Below, piece after piece: positions 24,101 through 36,800 of a DNA stretch of 64,000 bases. The notes under the pieces are model-generated. The model was not told the origin of the DNA. It worked only from the letters and a program-made list of their open reading frames with translations, and made no database searches. How positions within the stretch are numbered: position 1 is the first letter of the stretch; each line of letters opens with the position of its first letter. A program made the position numbers and the translations under genes. Location of the stretch: NCBI GenBank assembly GCA_903813345.2, contig CAIIXF020000009.1:5018030-5082029 (forward strand), read 5' to 3'. Source of the stretch: Owenia fusiformis (lineage: Eukaryota; Annelida; Polychaeta; Sabellida; Oweniidae).

Positions 24101-27100
24101 TTACATGTACAGTACTGTAGTAGAATATGCTCTCAAAGTGATTGATTTTTTTCATAAAAAGTTCAAATCAAAGCATCAACTTGTTAATGTCGGTCAAAAT
24201 GGCAATTACATGTATATTGGCCACACCTTTTGACCACACAAAACTTTTTATTTAATGCATACTTAAATTTCTGGTAGCTGACATGCCTTTCAGGGACATC
24301 TGTCCAACACAGACCACAAGAAAATGATGGTCACCATAACAAATTTTGCTGATAAATGATAGATCCCTTATATGATGTAGTTCAGCTCTGATGAACTATG
24401 TTTTGAAACAATTATGTACATGTACATGAAAAACAAGTCAACAGACATGCAATTGTGAAATATTTACCGTAAAATGTTTGAGATGATCTTCGTGTTCTCG
24501 CCTTTGTGTATCGAGCAACCGACCTTGGAACTTTGATGCCCAATGCGTTTCATTCTTCTCATCCCGATCTTTCTTTTCTGCGACGTGTGCTCGAATTCTG
24601 CGATTTTTTCTATTTTCATGTTCCTAGAACAAAGTGAAATAATATAAAAAATGAGTTTTATCTACCATCTTTCTCAAAAAGAGTCAAACATGTAAACGGT
24701 AATGTATAATAAAACCTGTATAGTGCCACAGATGTTCATCTGTTAGTTCTGACTAATGATAATATATGGTTCCTCTAACTAACCTGAATAACTTCCATCC
24801 GAAAGCTATGAAAGAAAGTAAATTATTCAGGTTAGTTAGATGAACCATATATTAGTAAAACCTGTATATTTGAAAACCTCTAGCTCACCACCCAAACACC
24901 TCTATACTAAATGTGAACACTTTTTCCAAATTTGTTATCTCCCTTAACTTGTAAATCAAGAAACCTTGAAATGTGGACACCTACTAATCTAAATATTGAA
25001 TTCAGATTACATGTAGCTTTACTGTGGTTGATTTTTATTGCAATGAAAATATTACCTGCAGTTTTTGCTGAAGTGCTTTTTCTTTGCGCTCAGTCTCAGC
25101 TATTGCAGCCGCCTCATTCAGTTGACGTTGAACTTCAGAATTGTCCTCAATACGATTCTTGGTATCCAACTTTCTACGGCCCTCTAAAAGATGAAATCAG
25201 GTATTAAGTCACAATATGACTAATAAACTCCATATGCTCTTTACGTGAAAATCTGCATAATTTTGCAAATTCAATTAACCATCTTAATCTAATTCAGGTA
25301 TAACATGAACGTAGCCATAAATGCATTTACAATTAAAATAAACTTTTTTTCCCAAGTCAACTTTTTGTGAAAAATTATACGCAAATAAAAATATGGGGTA
25401 CAGTTCAGGAGCTACTCCCCGAGGAGTGCTAATGTGCACGATATTCAGTGCTAATTCCAGCAGTACTGAAGTATGAAGTTATATGAATGTGTTATTCAAA
25501 CTTGCCTCACCAAATATAATCGCCCCAATAAATTTTACACCTAAACAATTCATACCTTCTCTCTGTTTCAGATTATTGTTGCCTCGATTAAGTGACAAGT
25601 CAGCACTCAGTTTTCTCCTCTGCATTTCGGCACCCTTTGTATCTCCATCACTCTTGCCAAGTTTGTTCTCCAATGATTTGTTATGTTCAAGGTCATCTCG
25701 GATATTTGAAATAGCATTCTTGCCTCTCTCCCTATGGTAAAATATGAATATCTAAATAACAAGCTTTATTTATCTATTGAAGGGATAAAATTCCCACAAA
25801 ATAAGTCGATCTATTACAATAACACTACTTAATTTATTGTTAAAAAGATTGGCTGGGCTACATATGTAATCTGTGGATGCATATGAGCATGAACATATTC
25901 AATTCAATTTGTAGACCTCCACTGTAATTCAGAAGGATCAGGGTTATTCATCAATTATCCAGCACGTACACATGAGCGAGAAATGTTCTTATGATACTTT
26001 TGCCACTAATGCAAATATGATATGATGGTGTCCTGAGAAAAACATAGTAAGCTCTAATCATTTTGTATGTTTATTCCCAAATGTAAGTATATTATCAAAA
26101 TAATATTTTAATACATGTAGGTACGAAGAGGGTGTCCAAACACAAAAATACGTTCAATTACATGTACAGAGCATATTTTTATGACAAATATCCAAGTTGA
26201 TATTTCATTAAGATTTCTGTATGGATGAGACATACAAACCTCTTATGACTCCATGTTCAGTGAAATTGCCAACTCAGCTAATTCTTGCTTGAGTTTAAAC
26301 TGTTCTTGCTGTCAAACGGGACAATAAACACATATTAAATACAATGCGTGATTCACACAAAAAGCTTTTATTTTGTCCACCATGTTGAAACATTCATATT
26401 TGACAAATCTTATTACATCTACAGATCATAACTCGATGTGCCTCCCATTCCCTTAATAACCGATACCTCAAACTGTAAGCCAATATTACAAATATAAAGA
26501 GTTCCAAAATGGTGGACAATACAAATGCTTTAGTTTTATTTACTGTTTATGTGTATGGTCTTCAGTTCTGCCTTTCATGGATTCCATATTGAGACCAATG
26601 GCTAACTCAGCCAGTTCTTGCTTCAGTTTGAATTGTTCAGCCTAAGGAATAGATACATGGGCACATAAAATAAACTACTCGAGCCATATAAACATCTGTA
26701 CAATTTACAATGTAGAAGGCCAGTAGGGCAGTGGCCCCAGAAAGTTTTTGTCAAGCAGTTTGATTTCCCACAAAAATATTTTAAATATTAAGGTCAAGGG
26801 CAAATTCATACCAGGTCCACTTGTTCAAATAATATTGTTTTGTTCAATTCAATTCTGCACCCTGAAGAAAATTTGGTAACCATGATTTCAGTTTTTTAAA
26901 AGACTATGTTCAATTATACCAACCTCTTTCTGTCTCATTTTAGTTTCAAATTCCTGACTTATGCGATCAGCTTCGATTCTTTTCAGTTCAATTTCACTTT
27001 TCTTTGTACGATACTGCCTGGCAAGGTCAGATGTATTCAAATGAACTTTGCGACCTTTTGACCTTGCTTCAACCTCTTTTTGGATATTGTTGTCTGTGCG

Positions 27101-30047
27101 CTTCTTCATTGTCTAAAAAATTTAAATTAAATTACTATAAAATGCATCAAAAATAAATACAGGAAAAGTCTAAACGTCAGTAAAACAAATCAGCAAAAGT
27201 TTGGAATGTAATAAGATATTATGATGTCTCATCTCAATGCAAATCTACTATAGCAAAGAAAATAAAGTATATACAAGAACTTTACCAATAAAAATGAAAA
27301 AATATAGAGTACATGTCTTCATTTATTAATACTGTATTAACAATTTCAACCTGTTGTTTTTCGTGTTCTCTGCCGATACGCAGTTCCTCTTGATATTTTT
27401 TATTTCTTGCTTTTCTGCGCTCTTCCTCCATTTTTCTATTTAGGTTAGCTGCAAAAGGGTTAACAACACACATTGGTACACAAGGGGTTAACAAACCAAG
27501 TGAAAAATAAAATCACACAAAGGGGTAAAAAAGGGAAGGGAAACTAGTTCGATATATTCACTCACTTGAACACTGAAAGAAAAAATCAAAAAATACAGTA
27601 AAAATGCCTCTGTTTGTGGAACACCTCCATAAGTGGAACACTTCAAAATCAAGTTATTATTGCTTCTGTAAATGGAACACCTCCTTAGTGGAACACTATT
27701 TTGAGGGACAAAAGCTGTTTTATAACAGATTTTATTGCTCAACCATTCAAGAGATTTCATGTAAGTTGCGTAATTGATATGCCATAATGGATATGGCATA
27801 TGATCACTTGAGTATTTACAAGAGGAGGGAAAACCCCATGATTCAATTGATGACATATGATTTCCTCCTTCGCGCACCTCCTTTCCTGGAAGTATGTATA
27901 TTTATACTTCCCTCCATCTTGGTTTTCAAAGTTTTCAAATTGACCTAGTTTTAAACCAATCGACTCGCTAAACAAATCAGCGACGATGTCATCTCAATAC
28001 AGATTTACATTATAAGCGTATGTCATCTTTGAACCCTGGGGTTTCTCCCCCTCTTAGTATTTACCATATGCAATACAATGCTAATATAAACCAATAAAGA
28101 GGTTAAATCCATGTTAGACAATACAGGTCTTAAACCATAAATGGGTTAGTTAAATAAAACAAAAGTGTTAGGATTAAATGGCACATCACCAATACAAAGG
28201 TTAACCTTAAAAATAAAAATAATTAGGATTAGGAGAGGACACATCAACATCATGCAACTATTTCACTCACATCTTCTTTCTTATGAGCATTAACTCTTTG
28301 AAGAACTGCATATTTTTCTAGCCCTATGTTAAGTTTACGCTCTTCTGCCATTCGTTTCTTTGTGATCTCTAAAGCAAGTGATATAAGCAGAATATTGAAA
28401 TAAGCAGAATCAATGTACAAATTATTATATGAAACAAGCGCTGCAAATATAATTGAAGTCATACTTGGTAAATTAGTCCTTTCATGTTTTATTTCAACCC
28501 CAAACAATTACAAGACGAGATACACGCATCTTCTAGGTGAGTCTAAAAACCATTTATACTTTCATGGTGACAGAGGCTCTCTTTGTTTCAAAATTGCTTA
28601 ACTTCCAGTGTATGAATCTGATAGAAAATAGTCCTTTTGCTTGCAGTTATGCCTTAAAATATATTGAATGTGATTTTTTCAAATTAAAATATAGACTCAC
28701 CTTGCTCTACTTCACGTAAAGACTGACGTAAAGTTCGCTGATTTTTTATGACGTCACCCTCGACACGTTTCAGCTCACGTTCTTCCTGTTTGTGTTGCCA
28801 CATGTGATCCTGTAATCAATTCATGAAAATTACACATTTTTTAAACTTACATATATACATACACAGTCCATAGCATATAACTACATTTACATCTCAAAGG
28901 GCATAAATGCAATTAAAATCTTGATTAATCATGATTCAGATCAAAAACAAAAAAATGTTCATTTTTCATCAACTTTTTGATTGGAATAGAATGGCATATA
29001 CTCAGAAAGAGGAGGAATAATTAAAATAGGAACAACTTATATATTTTACTATTATAATTATTATAATCATACATATAATGAACTGAAAATTTTTCAATAA
29101 TGATGTTTAAACTTTCTGAAATTTGGACAATATCAGCGTCTCCGTCTCTCTCCTATTGTGTTCCATAGTGTTCCAAGTTCTAATACCAAAGCTAAATATG
29201 GTAGAATTGACAGTGGTCCCATCCCTGATACTATAGTATATATTGCTTTGATGTATCAAGCTTTCATTCAAGAATGGATAAATTATAATCCTGGACAATC
29301 CTTACCTCAATATGCCTCATCCTTTTCTCATAATCCTTTTTATCTTTTTCAATTTTAGCTTTCAGGTCAACAACAGTGAATGGTTTACTAAGGGAATCAG
29401 ACTCCATGGTTCTCCTGGGTGAGCCCATCTTTTCCTTGTTTTTCTTTACTTCATATGAATGTGTATATTTTGAGGAGTCAAGAAATCCATTTTTGCTACA
29501 TTTCCGCTCTTGTTCCCTGGAAAGTATGAACATTTATATTGACAAATCAATTATGATAATGGTGTAAAATTTGGGTCCAGTGTCTTCGTAATAAGAAATT
29601 ATCTTCGAAATTATCATGGCTTCAAAGCAGTAACAGCTTGATTATTCTTTGCTTTTAACTAGACACACATACTTTTGTGACCTAATTTAGTACATGTACA
29701 TTCTAGTTGCTTGCTTAATGATCATTGAATGACCACATTGATATCATTTTTGATTCCCCACATTACCCATTGCTTCAGAAAATATATTGTTACTTTTACA
29801 TGTGTGACCCCCGGGAGTTACATTACTTTAACATGTGTATTATATCAGCTATTGTTTTCAGTATCATGTGACATTGGTCTATAGTAATTAGAACTTACTT
29901 GAGAAATGATGCATATGCTTTACTCTCTTCCGCAGCTTCTTCATCTCCACTATCCATAGGTTCATGACGTTCAATTACCTGGTAACGATTCTGCATTACC
30001 GGCTGCTTTTGAGCAGACCGGTCAAACGGCAAATCTGTTATGACCAT
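18106..30047 (-). CDS. 13-exon ciliary-type coiled-coil protein, 600 aa
   Basis: I do not recognise the family name. Exons on the minus strand: 30047-29899, 29516-29306, 28809-28701, 28368-28271, 27572-27566, 27448-27351, 27112-26924, 26641-26544 (or 26308-26250), 25731-25556, 25183-25056, 24623-24468, 24062-23835 and 18261-18106. All have AG/GT borders and phases that agree, giving 1803 nt. The start ATG at 30045-30047 follows an acceptor at about 30068, so an upstream non-coding exon is likely. The first roughly 60 residues are non-helical and partly acidic (DSGDEEAAEES). The rest is almost wholly charged Glu/Lys/Arg/Gln heptad-like sequence with no enzyme motif or membrane segment. It is divergently paired with CFAP299 across an RFX X-box. 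From that context I infer an axonemal, basal-body or other microtubule-associated role. Confidence 0.85.
18262..23834 (-). other. Last intron (5.6 kb) of the coiled-coil gene
   Basis: AT-rich intron between exons 24062-23835 and 18261-18106. It carries a MITE at 23187-23420. A 153-codon minus-strand frame at 19445-19906 has no recognised domain and is within chance length for this composition. Confidence 0.6.
23187..23420. mobile_element. MITE with 9-bp target duplication, family 2 copy 1
   Basis: The start AAGAGGAGGGAAAACCCCA and the end TGGGGTTTCC...CCCTCTT form terminal inverted repeats. The direct repeat GAGCATCCT flanks at 23178-23186 and 23421-23429. It is about 90% alike to the copy at 27820-28055 by eye. 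Confidence 0.88.
24760..24854. repeat. Small hairpin element in an intron
   Basis: TAATATATGGTTCCTCTAAC with ACTAACCTGAATAA on the left pairs with the inverse on the right, leaving a short loop. The sequence AAAACCTGTATA occurs on both sides (near 24713 and 24858). Confidence 0.6.
26250..26308 (-). CDS. Alternative duplicated exon B of the coiled-coil gene
   Basis: It encodes QEQFKLKQELAELAISLNM, almost the same peptide as exon A, and starts in the same phase (0) after an AG acceptor. If spliced at GA|GTCATA it ends in phase 2, as exon A does, and joins exon 25731-25556 as N-M-E-E-R-G. That donor is weak. If it is not used, the frame meets TAA at 26245-26243 and this becomes a short terminal exon. 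It cannot follow exon A in frame. Confidence 0.7.
26544..26641 (-). CDS. Alternative duplicated exon A of the coiled-coil gene
   Basis: This 98-nt exon has phase 0 in and phase 2 out, with acceptor TTAG|GCT and donor CA|GTAAAT. It encodes AEQFKLKQELAELAIGLNME and 12 more residues. It joins the next exon as CA+G (Gln), continuing E-R-G-K-N. Without splicing, the frame would meet TAA directly after the donor codon. Compared with exon B, the shared 20 codons differ almost only at synonymous sites. Confidence 0.8.
27566..27572 (-). CDS. 7-nt microexon of the coiled-coil gene
   Basis: The minus strand reads TTTTTTCTTTCAG|TGTTCAA|GTGAGT, a strong polypyrimidine acceptor and a perfect donor around seven bases. 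Exon 28368-28271 ends in phase 0 (GAT|GTGAGT) and exon 27448-27351 starts with two bases of a codon (CAG|CTAACC), so they cannot be joined in frame directly. TGT TCA A + CT restores the frame as Cys-Ser-Thr. Confidence 0.7.
27820..28055. mobile_element. MITE with 9-bp target duplication, family 2 copy 2
   Basis: It has the same AAGAGGAGGGAAAACCCCA start and CCCCCTCTT end as the element at 23187. The direct repeat AGTATTTAC flanks exactly at 27811-27819 and 28056-28064. It lies in an intron of the coiled-coil gene, between the microexon and exon 28368-28271. Confidence 0.9.
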
Positions 30048-30628
30048 TGTTGATGAGAGGTATAACCCTGAAAAATTCATGAACAATCTCTGATTGATTC
30101 ACAGTGACACTTTTACTTTTCACCTCTAATGTTCAGTACAATAGTAAGTTTAGGCTACACAATCTGAAACTGAAATTATCCAAAATATAAATTTGCCTAC
30201 CTTGAAAAGTTTTCTAATGTTACACTTGTGGCCTTTTCACCAAGCCAGTGATCCTCCTACTTTGGAAAACACCTTTATGAATGTCGGAATAAAGTTTGAC
30301 AGTTTATAATCATCAAATTGAAGAGTAAATACAACTTTATTCAGAAGTATATTTAACACCTGCTTATCTGTACATTTGCGGAAGTGTATATGTTGTCTTG
30401 GAGACTAATTTGCATAAACCGGAAGTACACATTAAAATGCTCATTTCAAACTGAATAAGCATACAATTAAGCCTTTAAAATGATATTGCACATTCTTAGC
30501 TAATTGCACAGACGTCAAGGACTCAAAACAAACAATCACACTGGGGTTTTATTGTCTAATTTATTAATGAATTTAGCAGGTGCGCTCGGTAATTCCCGGC
30601 AAAATCTTCGGATGGTTTCCGAAGTCTA

Positions 30629-30641
30629 GTTGCTCAGCAAC
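30629..30641. promoter_or_regulatory. Palindromic RFX X-box in a divergent promoter
   Basis: GTTGCT-C-AGCAAC is a perfect inverted repeat with a one-base spacer and fits the RFX X-box that drives ciliary genes in animals. It lies 224 bp before the CFAP299 ATG (30865, +) and about 580 bp before the ATG of the minus-strand coiled-coil gene (30047). A single site could serve both genes. Confidence 0.75.
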
Positions 30642-30864
30642 TTACAGAATTACTACGCAATACTGGAACTATAATTTGTTGAATCGCTTGTAAAGTTGTA
30701 CTCTAGCCCCTTTCACAAAATTAATTTTAAATCTCACGAATATTTCACGAGTTAAAATTTATAAAAAACGTTTACCTGGAGTGTTGAAATTCAGTTTTGT
30801 AAGAACTATATTCTTAAACTGCGACTGAACATTATTTACATCATTGGTGTTCTTCGGCAGTAAA

Positions 30865-33800
30865 ATGGAGGAAGAAGTTGCAGCTGGAAATGATAATATT
30901 GTTACTGAATTCAACACATATGAAGACTTTTTAGATTCACAAATCACTTCATTGGATTTATACTATTTAGAGGTACATTTTGGTCAATTGGTATCTTCCC
31001 CTGCCCTGGATACTATTAAAATTTATGAGTTTGAATCTAAAATTGGAAATTTTTAACTCCTTGAGTTGAAATTTTTCTGCCAGTGCCACTGTCTATTGTG
31101 CCAGACTGCCAGTGCCAGATTAAATTTTCCTGTAGACCTAGGCTTACTGGACATAGCTGGCTCAAAAACCATTTTATCAGCTCGGTAGAGTAAGCCTAGG
31201 CTTTCATATTGATATTCAGTTTTATGCTGCCTCACCTTCTGGCTACCCTTCGCATTTTTTAAAAATCTGACGCTCTACTGCTTTAGCCAAAGGGGCTAGC
31301 CAGTAGCCACTACATCTGAGACTGTAAGTGACTTGCTATCGAGGGTCATTAGTCATTACAAATCAGTGACATTTTGAACAGTCTTAAATTAAAGAAAATG
31401 ATGCGAAACCTTTAACATTGAAACAAGCACCAATATACTAATTGAAGACAGTACAGGAAACAAAAATATTCTTAACTCCTGTGTTGAAAAGCTTGCATTT
31501 TGGCGCAGAGTTTCAACATCCTGGTTCTTTCCTAATTGAAATATATAGGGTATGATTTTGAACACAACAATTCAGCTTTAGCCTAATTAACATTCTTCAA
31601 CATGTATAATTCATGTATTTGCATAGAAATATATGTCCTTATGAAAAACTGCAAAGCATTAGTCTATTGGCTTAGAATAGAACATCATTGAGAGTTCTCT
31701 AGTGTCCTAGGAACCCCAATCTTCTATTAGGCCTTGTACAGATTATCCTCAACACTGCAGATTCCTAGCAGGGGTTTCATTAGCTGCAGACAACATGCGA
31801 TTTTCACTGGCTGTTTTCACAAATTAGCCTAGAACCCTGCCTAGAGTGAAAATGGTAAACAACTGGTATATTTTCCAGGATGAAGAACTTGCACGCCAGT
31901 TGGTGGAGTTGGGTTATAGGGGTAGCGGCGAAGTGCTAAAGAGAGAAGAGTTTGAGGCAAGAAAACAAGCAGCAGAAGCCAGTAGACTATCAAAGAGAAG
32001 CCAACAAAAGTAAGATTACAACTTCATATGAAAAGTACTACATGTAATATGGGTTAAGTGGAAGATGAGGAATGTGACACGTGGGGTCAATCATATGATG
32101 CCACAGAATTAAAAATGATTTTGTACTATGTGTACAATTAATGGTATATGTATATAATTGTTTGTTATTAATAGAAAAAAGAAGGTATATATCCTTCATT
32201 TTATTCATTGAGCATTTATAGCCTACATGCACATTTGAAGTTTTCTGTAAAATTCAGCCATGAGGCAAAGCAACTACAGTTCCAAAAATATTACAGAAAG
32301 AAGTATAATTCAAATGTTGAGACATTTTAGTAGATGGGTTAACTACATTTGGACTTCATTGTATGATGCAAATGTCCCATTTGGCATGGAAGTACCTTAG
32401 GGTAATAGAAATAAATTTATCCAAAGACACAAGCTAGATGGCGCTTTATATTGGAAATATACACATTTTTCAAAATGGCCGCCAAAAATACATCAGAGAC
32501 AATATCTTTGCTTCTTTGCATGCTACAATTATAAGATTGGTGTCAAAAAACACAGTGATGTAGTCGTAGAATCTATTTTATTAGATCTTGAGTCTTGAAA
32601 ATTAAGAACTTCCACTTTATATTTAAAATATACGCGTTTTTCAAAATGAATGCCAGAAATATAATAAAGAAGATATCTTACCTTACTACTACTTACAAAA
32701 GATATCTTACCTTACAAAATGTCCCTTTTAGCATGGAAATACCTAAGTGCAATAGAAACAAATTTATCTAAAGACACAAGCTAGATGGCGCTTTATATTG
32801 GAAATATACACATTTTTCAAAATGGCCGCCAAAAATACATCAGAGACAATATTTTTGCTTCTGTGCATGCTACAATTATAAGATTGGTGCCAAAAAATAC
32901 AGTGATTTAGTCGTTGAATCTATTTTATTAGATCTCGAGTCTTGAAGATTAAGAACTTCCACTTGATATTCAAAATATATGTGTTTTTCAAAATGAATGC
33001 CAGAAATATAACAAAGAAGATATTTTACCTTACAAATACTTACAAATTTAGATATCCTACCTTACAAAATGTCCCCTTTGGCATGGAAATACCTTAGGGC
33101 AATAGAAACAAATTTATCCAAAGACACACAAGCTAAATGGCGCTTTATATTGGAAAATACACATTTTTCAAAATGGCCGCCAAAATACATCAGAGACAAT
33201 AGTTTTGTTTCTGTGCATGCTACAATTATAAGTGTGGTGTCAAAAATACATTAATGTAGTTGCAGAATCTGTATTTAATTAGGTTTTGAGTCTTGTACTT
33301 TTTTTTCGAGACTTGCACTTTATATTCAAAATATATGCATTTTTCAAAATGGCTGCCGGAAATATATCAAAGAAGATATATATCTTCCCTTCTAAGCAAT
33401 GAAAGAGTGGTGTCAAACTATACAATAATATCGGGTTGTAGAATCCATTTAAATAAGTCTTTCATAATAAGAATTTTACTTTATTGGAAATAATGTATTT
33501 CTAAAAATGGCCACCAGAAATATAACAATGATGATATCTTTACATCAGTGCATGCTACACTGATACGATTGGTGTCAAAATTTTATATTTATGGGGTAGG
33601 AGAATCAATTTCATTTTAAGTCTTGTGAGATTATAGTTTTCACTTTATATTGGAAATATATGCAGCTGAAAATATAACAAAGATTGTATATTTGCTAACA
33701 AAGATTGTACCTTTGCTAACAAAGAGATGGTATCTTTGCTAACAGAAATTGTATGTTTGCTATAAGTTTCTTTGCTTCTGGGCATAATATTTCATAAAAT

Positions 33801-36800
33801 TGGCATCAAAATCCACATTTTTGAGAATGTGAAATCTATTTAGGTTGTTACTATTTCCCCGCCAGGTGGTTAATTCGGGTGAAATAACATTGCAGGGTAT
33901 TACAAAGTTCCCTCAAACTTGAATATTCTTAATTTTTAGTGGTTCACATTTTATATTACTCTTTTGTATCTGATAGTTGTACAAATTAAACTATCTCCAG
34001 TAAAAGAAAATATTATCTGAACAACACAAGAAAATATATTTCACTTTTTGCGTTTTACAACATGGGGACTATGGGGAATCTCCCTGACCTAAATGTCACA
34101 TTTTTGAAGAAAAATCAATTTAAAAGTTGATGGACTCATTTCAAAACCACATTTCTTGATGTATTTTCATGAAGATTCCAAATTCAACATCAGTAAGACT
34201 GAATTTTGAATTTCTAATGACAAAAATGAAGAGTGTTACTACTCGCATCTAGCTAATTGGATTATGAGCCTTAAAAAATATAGTTTTCACCTTAACACAG
34301 CAAATGTGTATTTATCTTTCAATGTTCTTTTTACTCAAATTCACCAGAAAGACCCGAGTCAATAACTTGCAGTAAATATGTATCCACAATGGTAGTGCAA
34401 CTTTAGTTGTTGCAATGAAACATACATAAGAGAGAAATGTGATAGATAGAAACCACGCAGGACAGACATACATATGTACCTATAGTTAGAAATGGACAGA
34501 AACCTTCTGGCGAGAGAAAATCTTGAAGATCGGAATAGATTTCAAGGGCTATATATTATGACAGTATTGCAGAACCCTCTTCTTCTCCTCTGACCAAATC
34601 ATTGTTGATGTCTCTGTTTACCGAACCTTCCAATAATCCAACCAACAAACTATTAAGCTTGTTGTTGATTGGCAACCATTTTGAAAAAGACATGTATGTA
34701 TACACATACAGCACTGAATATTGTCATATTGAGAAAATTATTCGTATTTTCTCAATTGAACATTTAAGAGATTAAGATTTTAAGATATGTCTTTCACAAT
34801 GAGTACTTACAGTGTTTACTATTAAAACAATGTGTTTTATTTCAAGTGAAGTCCCCATGATTGTTAAATATGAATCCAGCTTTCTGGAAAATTATGAATT
34901 AGGATCCCACCTTGGCACTTTTTTTAAATGTTAAGCTAATTTTGTAAAAAGATGATCTTGTTTTTCTGAATTAAAACATATCAAATGTTTCTTCACTTTA
35001 TATCAACAATTACTTAAAAGGGGACGGCATTTGAAATGCGATGAAGTTGAAAACCACATCTCCCATGCTATCCATTGTTTTCAGCGTAGTTTCCGTCATC
35101 GCAAACTGATATTCAAAACTACAATTTCAAACTATTCTACTTTCGAAGAAGTTTAAGAGCCCTTGTTAGATATAATTTTTTTTGTAATATTTTCCACAGC
35201 CATTGAGAAAAAGGCATACATTTTCAATAAAAAGTGAAAATGTTTGTTAACTTATAGACATACAGTACAATATCAGAATTTCCGCTGATTTAAACATTTT
35301 GGTGACCATTTAGTCAATGCTAAAAATCATATTTAGACAATAAAAATTGAGATCTAACTTAATATAATGTAACTATACCTTGACGACATATCTAGTAATT
35401 TATAGCTAATCAACTCCTTCTCTGGGACATTTTGAATTTTCTGAGGCATAAATCATAAAATTAATACCACCTTCAATTTAATTGAGTACATTTGGCCATA
35501 CTTTGAAGGATTCTGAAAATAATTGCAAATTCATACATAAGACAGACAATGGACCGACAGACTGACGGACGGAGGGCTCCACTATATCCCCACTGAACTT
35601 TCTTCGTTGGGAAAATAAAGACTATAAACCTTATCAAATGGATTCTACCACCCAGTTATGTATACTTGGACACCAGTCTTACTATTGTAGCATGCATACA
35701 AGTGAAGATATCATTTTTGTTACATCTCTGGCAGCCATTTTGATAAAGGCGTAATTTTTTTATTCCAAAGAGGAAGTTCCTAATTTTCAAGACTCAAACC
35801 CATACTTAATTGATTCTTCGCCCAGAAAATGTATATTTAGGCACCAATCGTATCATTATAGTATGCATAGAAGAAAATATATTGTCTCCGTTGTATTTTT
35901 GGTGGCCATTTTGAAAAATGTGAATATTTCCAATATAAAGCGCAATATGGCGTGTGTCTTTGGATACATTTGTTTCTATGGTCCTAAGGTACTCTCGTGT
36001 CAAAGGAAACGTTTGCATCATAGATTGAAGTCCAGACCCCCTAAAATGCAGTTAACCCATCTACTATTTTATGAATCTGTGAAAATAAATTCCAATAAAA
36101 TCCGATGGTAATCCCATTTGACTGAAACAATGTTATCTCCCTATTTTATGATTTTTTTACTGGTAAGCTACATGTGTCATTATTAATCCATTATGAATTT
36201 TTTTGATGTCGCTTGATATTCTGGGCCGATATAAAGATGGCAGCACCAACAGAATCCAGTATTATCCAGAATATTTATAAATACACACAGATCGATAACC
36301 ATGGCATCTTTATTTAAAAATTATTTTGTTTTGCGTTCTTCATTCTTCTCAAGACCAACCTTCTCTTCCAGGACACTAGCAAGCACTGGAAAGGAACTGA
36401 AAGACCCTTTCTTGAGAGCACTGGCTCAGAGAGAGGAGGCAAACAGGAGTGGGAAAATGACAGTAAGTAATAACATGCTGCATTGTATCATAATATGATA
36501 TGATAAAGGTAAAGGAAAGTAAAAGGTAAATGCACATGGTCAATAACCATGTGTATTTTTTATACTGGCAAACCTACTTTGTTTATACTGTAGATTGGGT
36601 TAATTTGGCGCTACTTAATTCGGCGATTTTGCCATTTTTGGCATATTGGCGGCTATTTATTTTGGCGGATATGCAAAAAAAAATGTCAATGCAATGTTAA
36701 ACTTACAGGCTGTTTACGAATTACCATGTAAATGGGCATGTTTGGCTATGTTCATTTTTTCTTTTGAGGACCACTGGCGATATTCACCACGTCAAACGTC

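Noticed and set aside
32329-36065. Related small ORFs ([14 protein letters not shown] and [13 protein letters not shown])
   Set aside because: They come from tandem and inverted copies of the same non-coding transposon arm and are not conserved beyond it.
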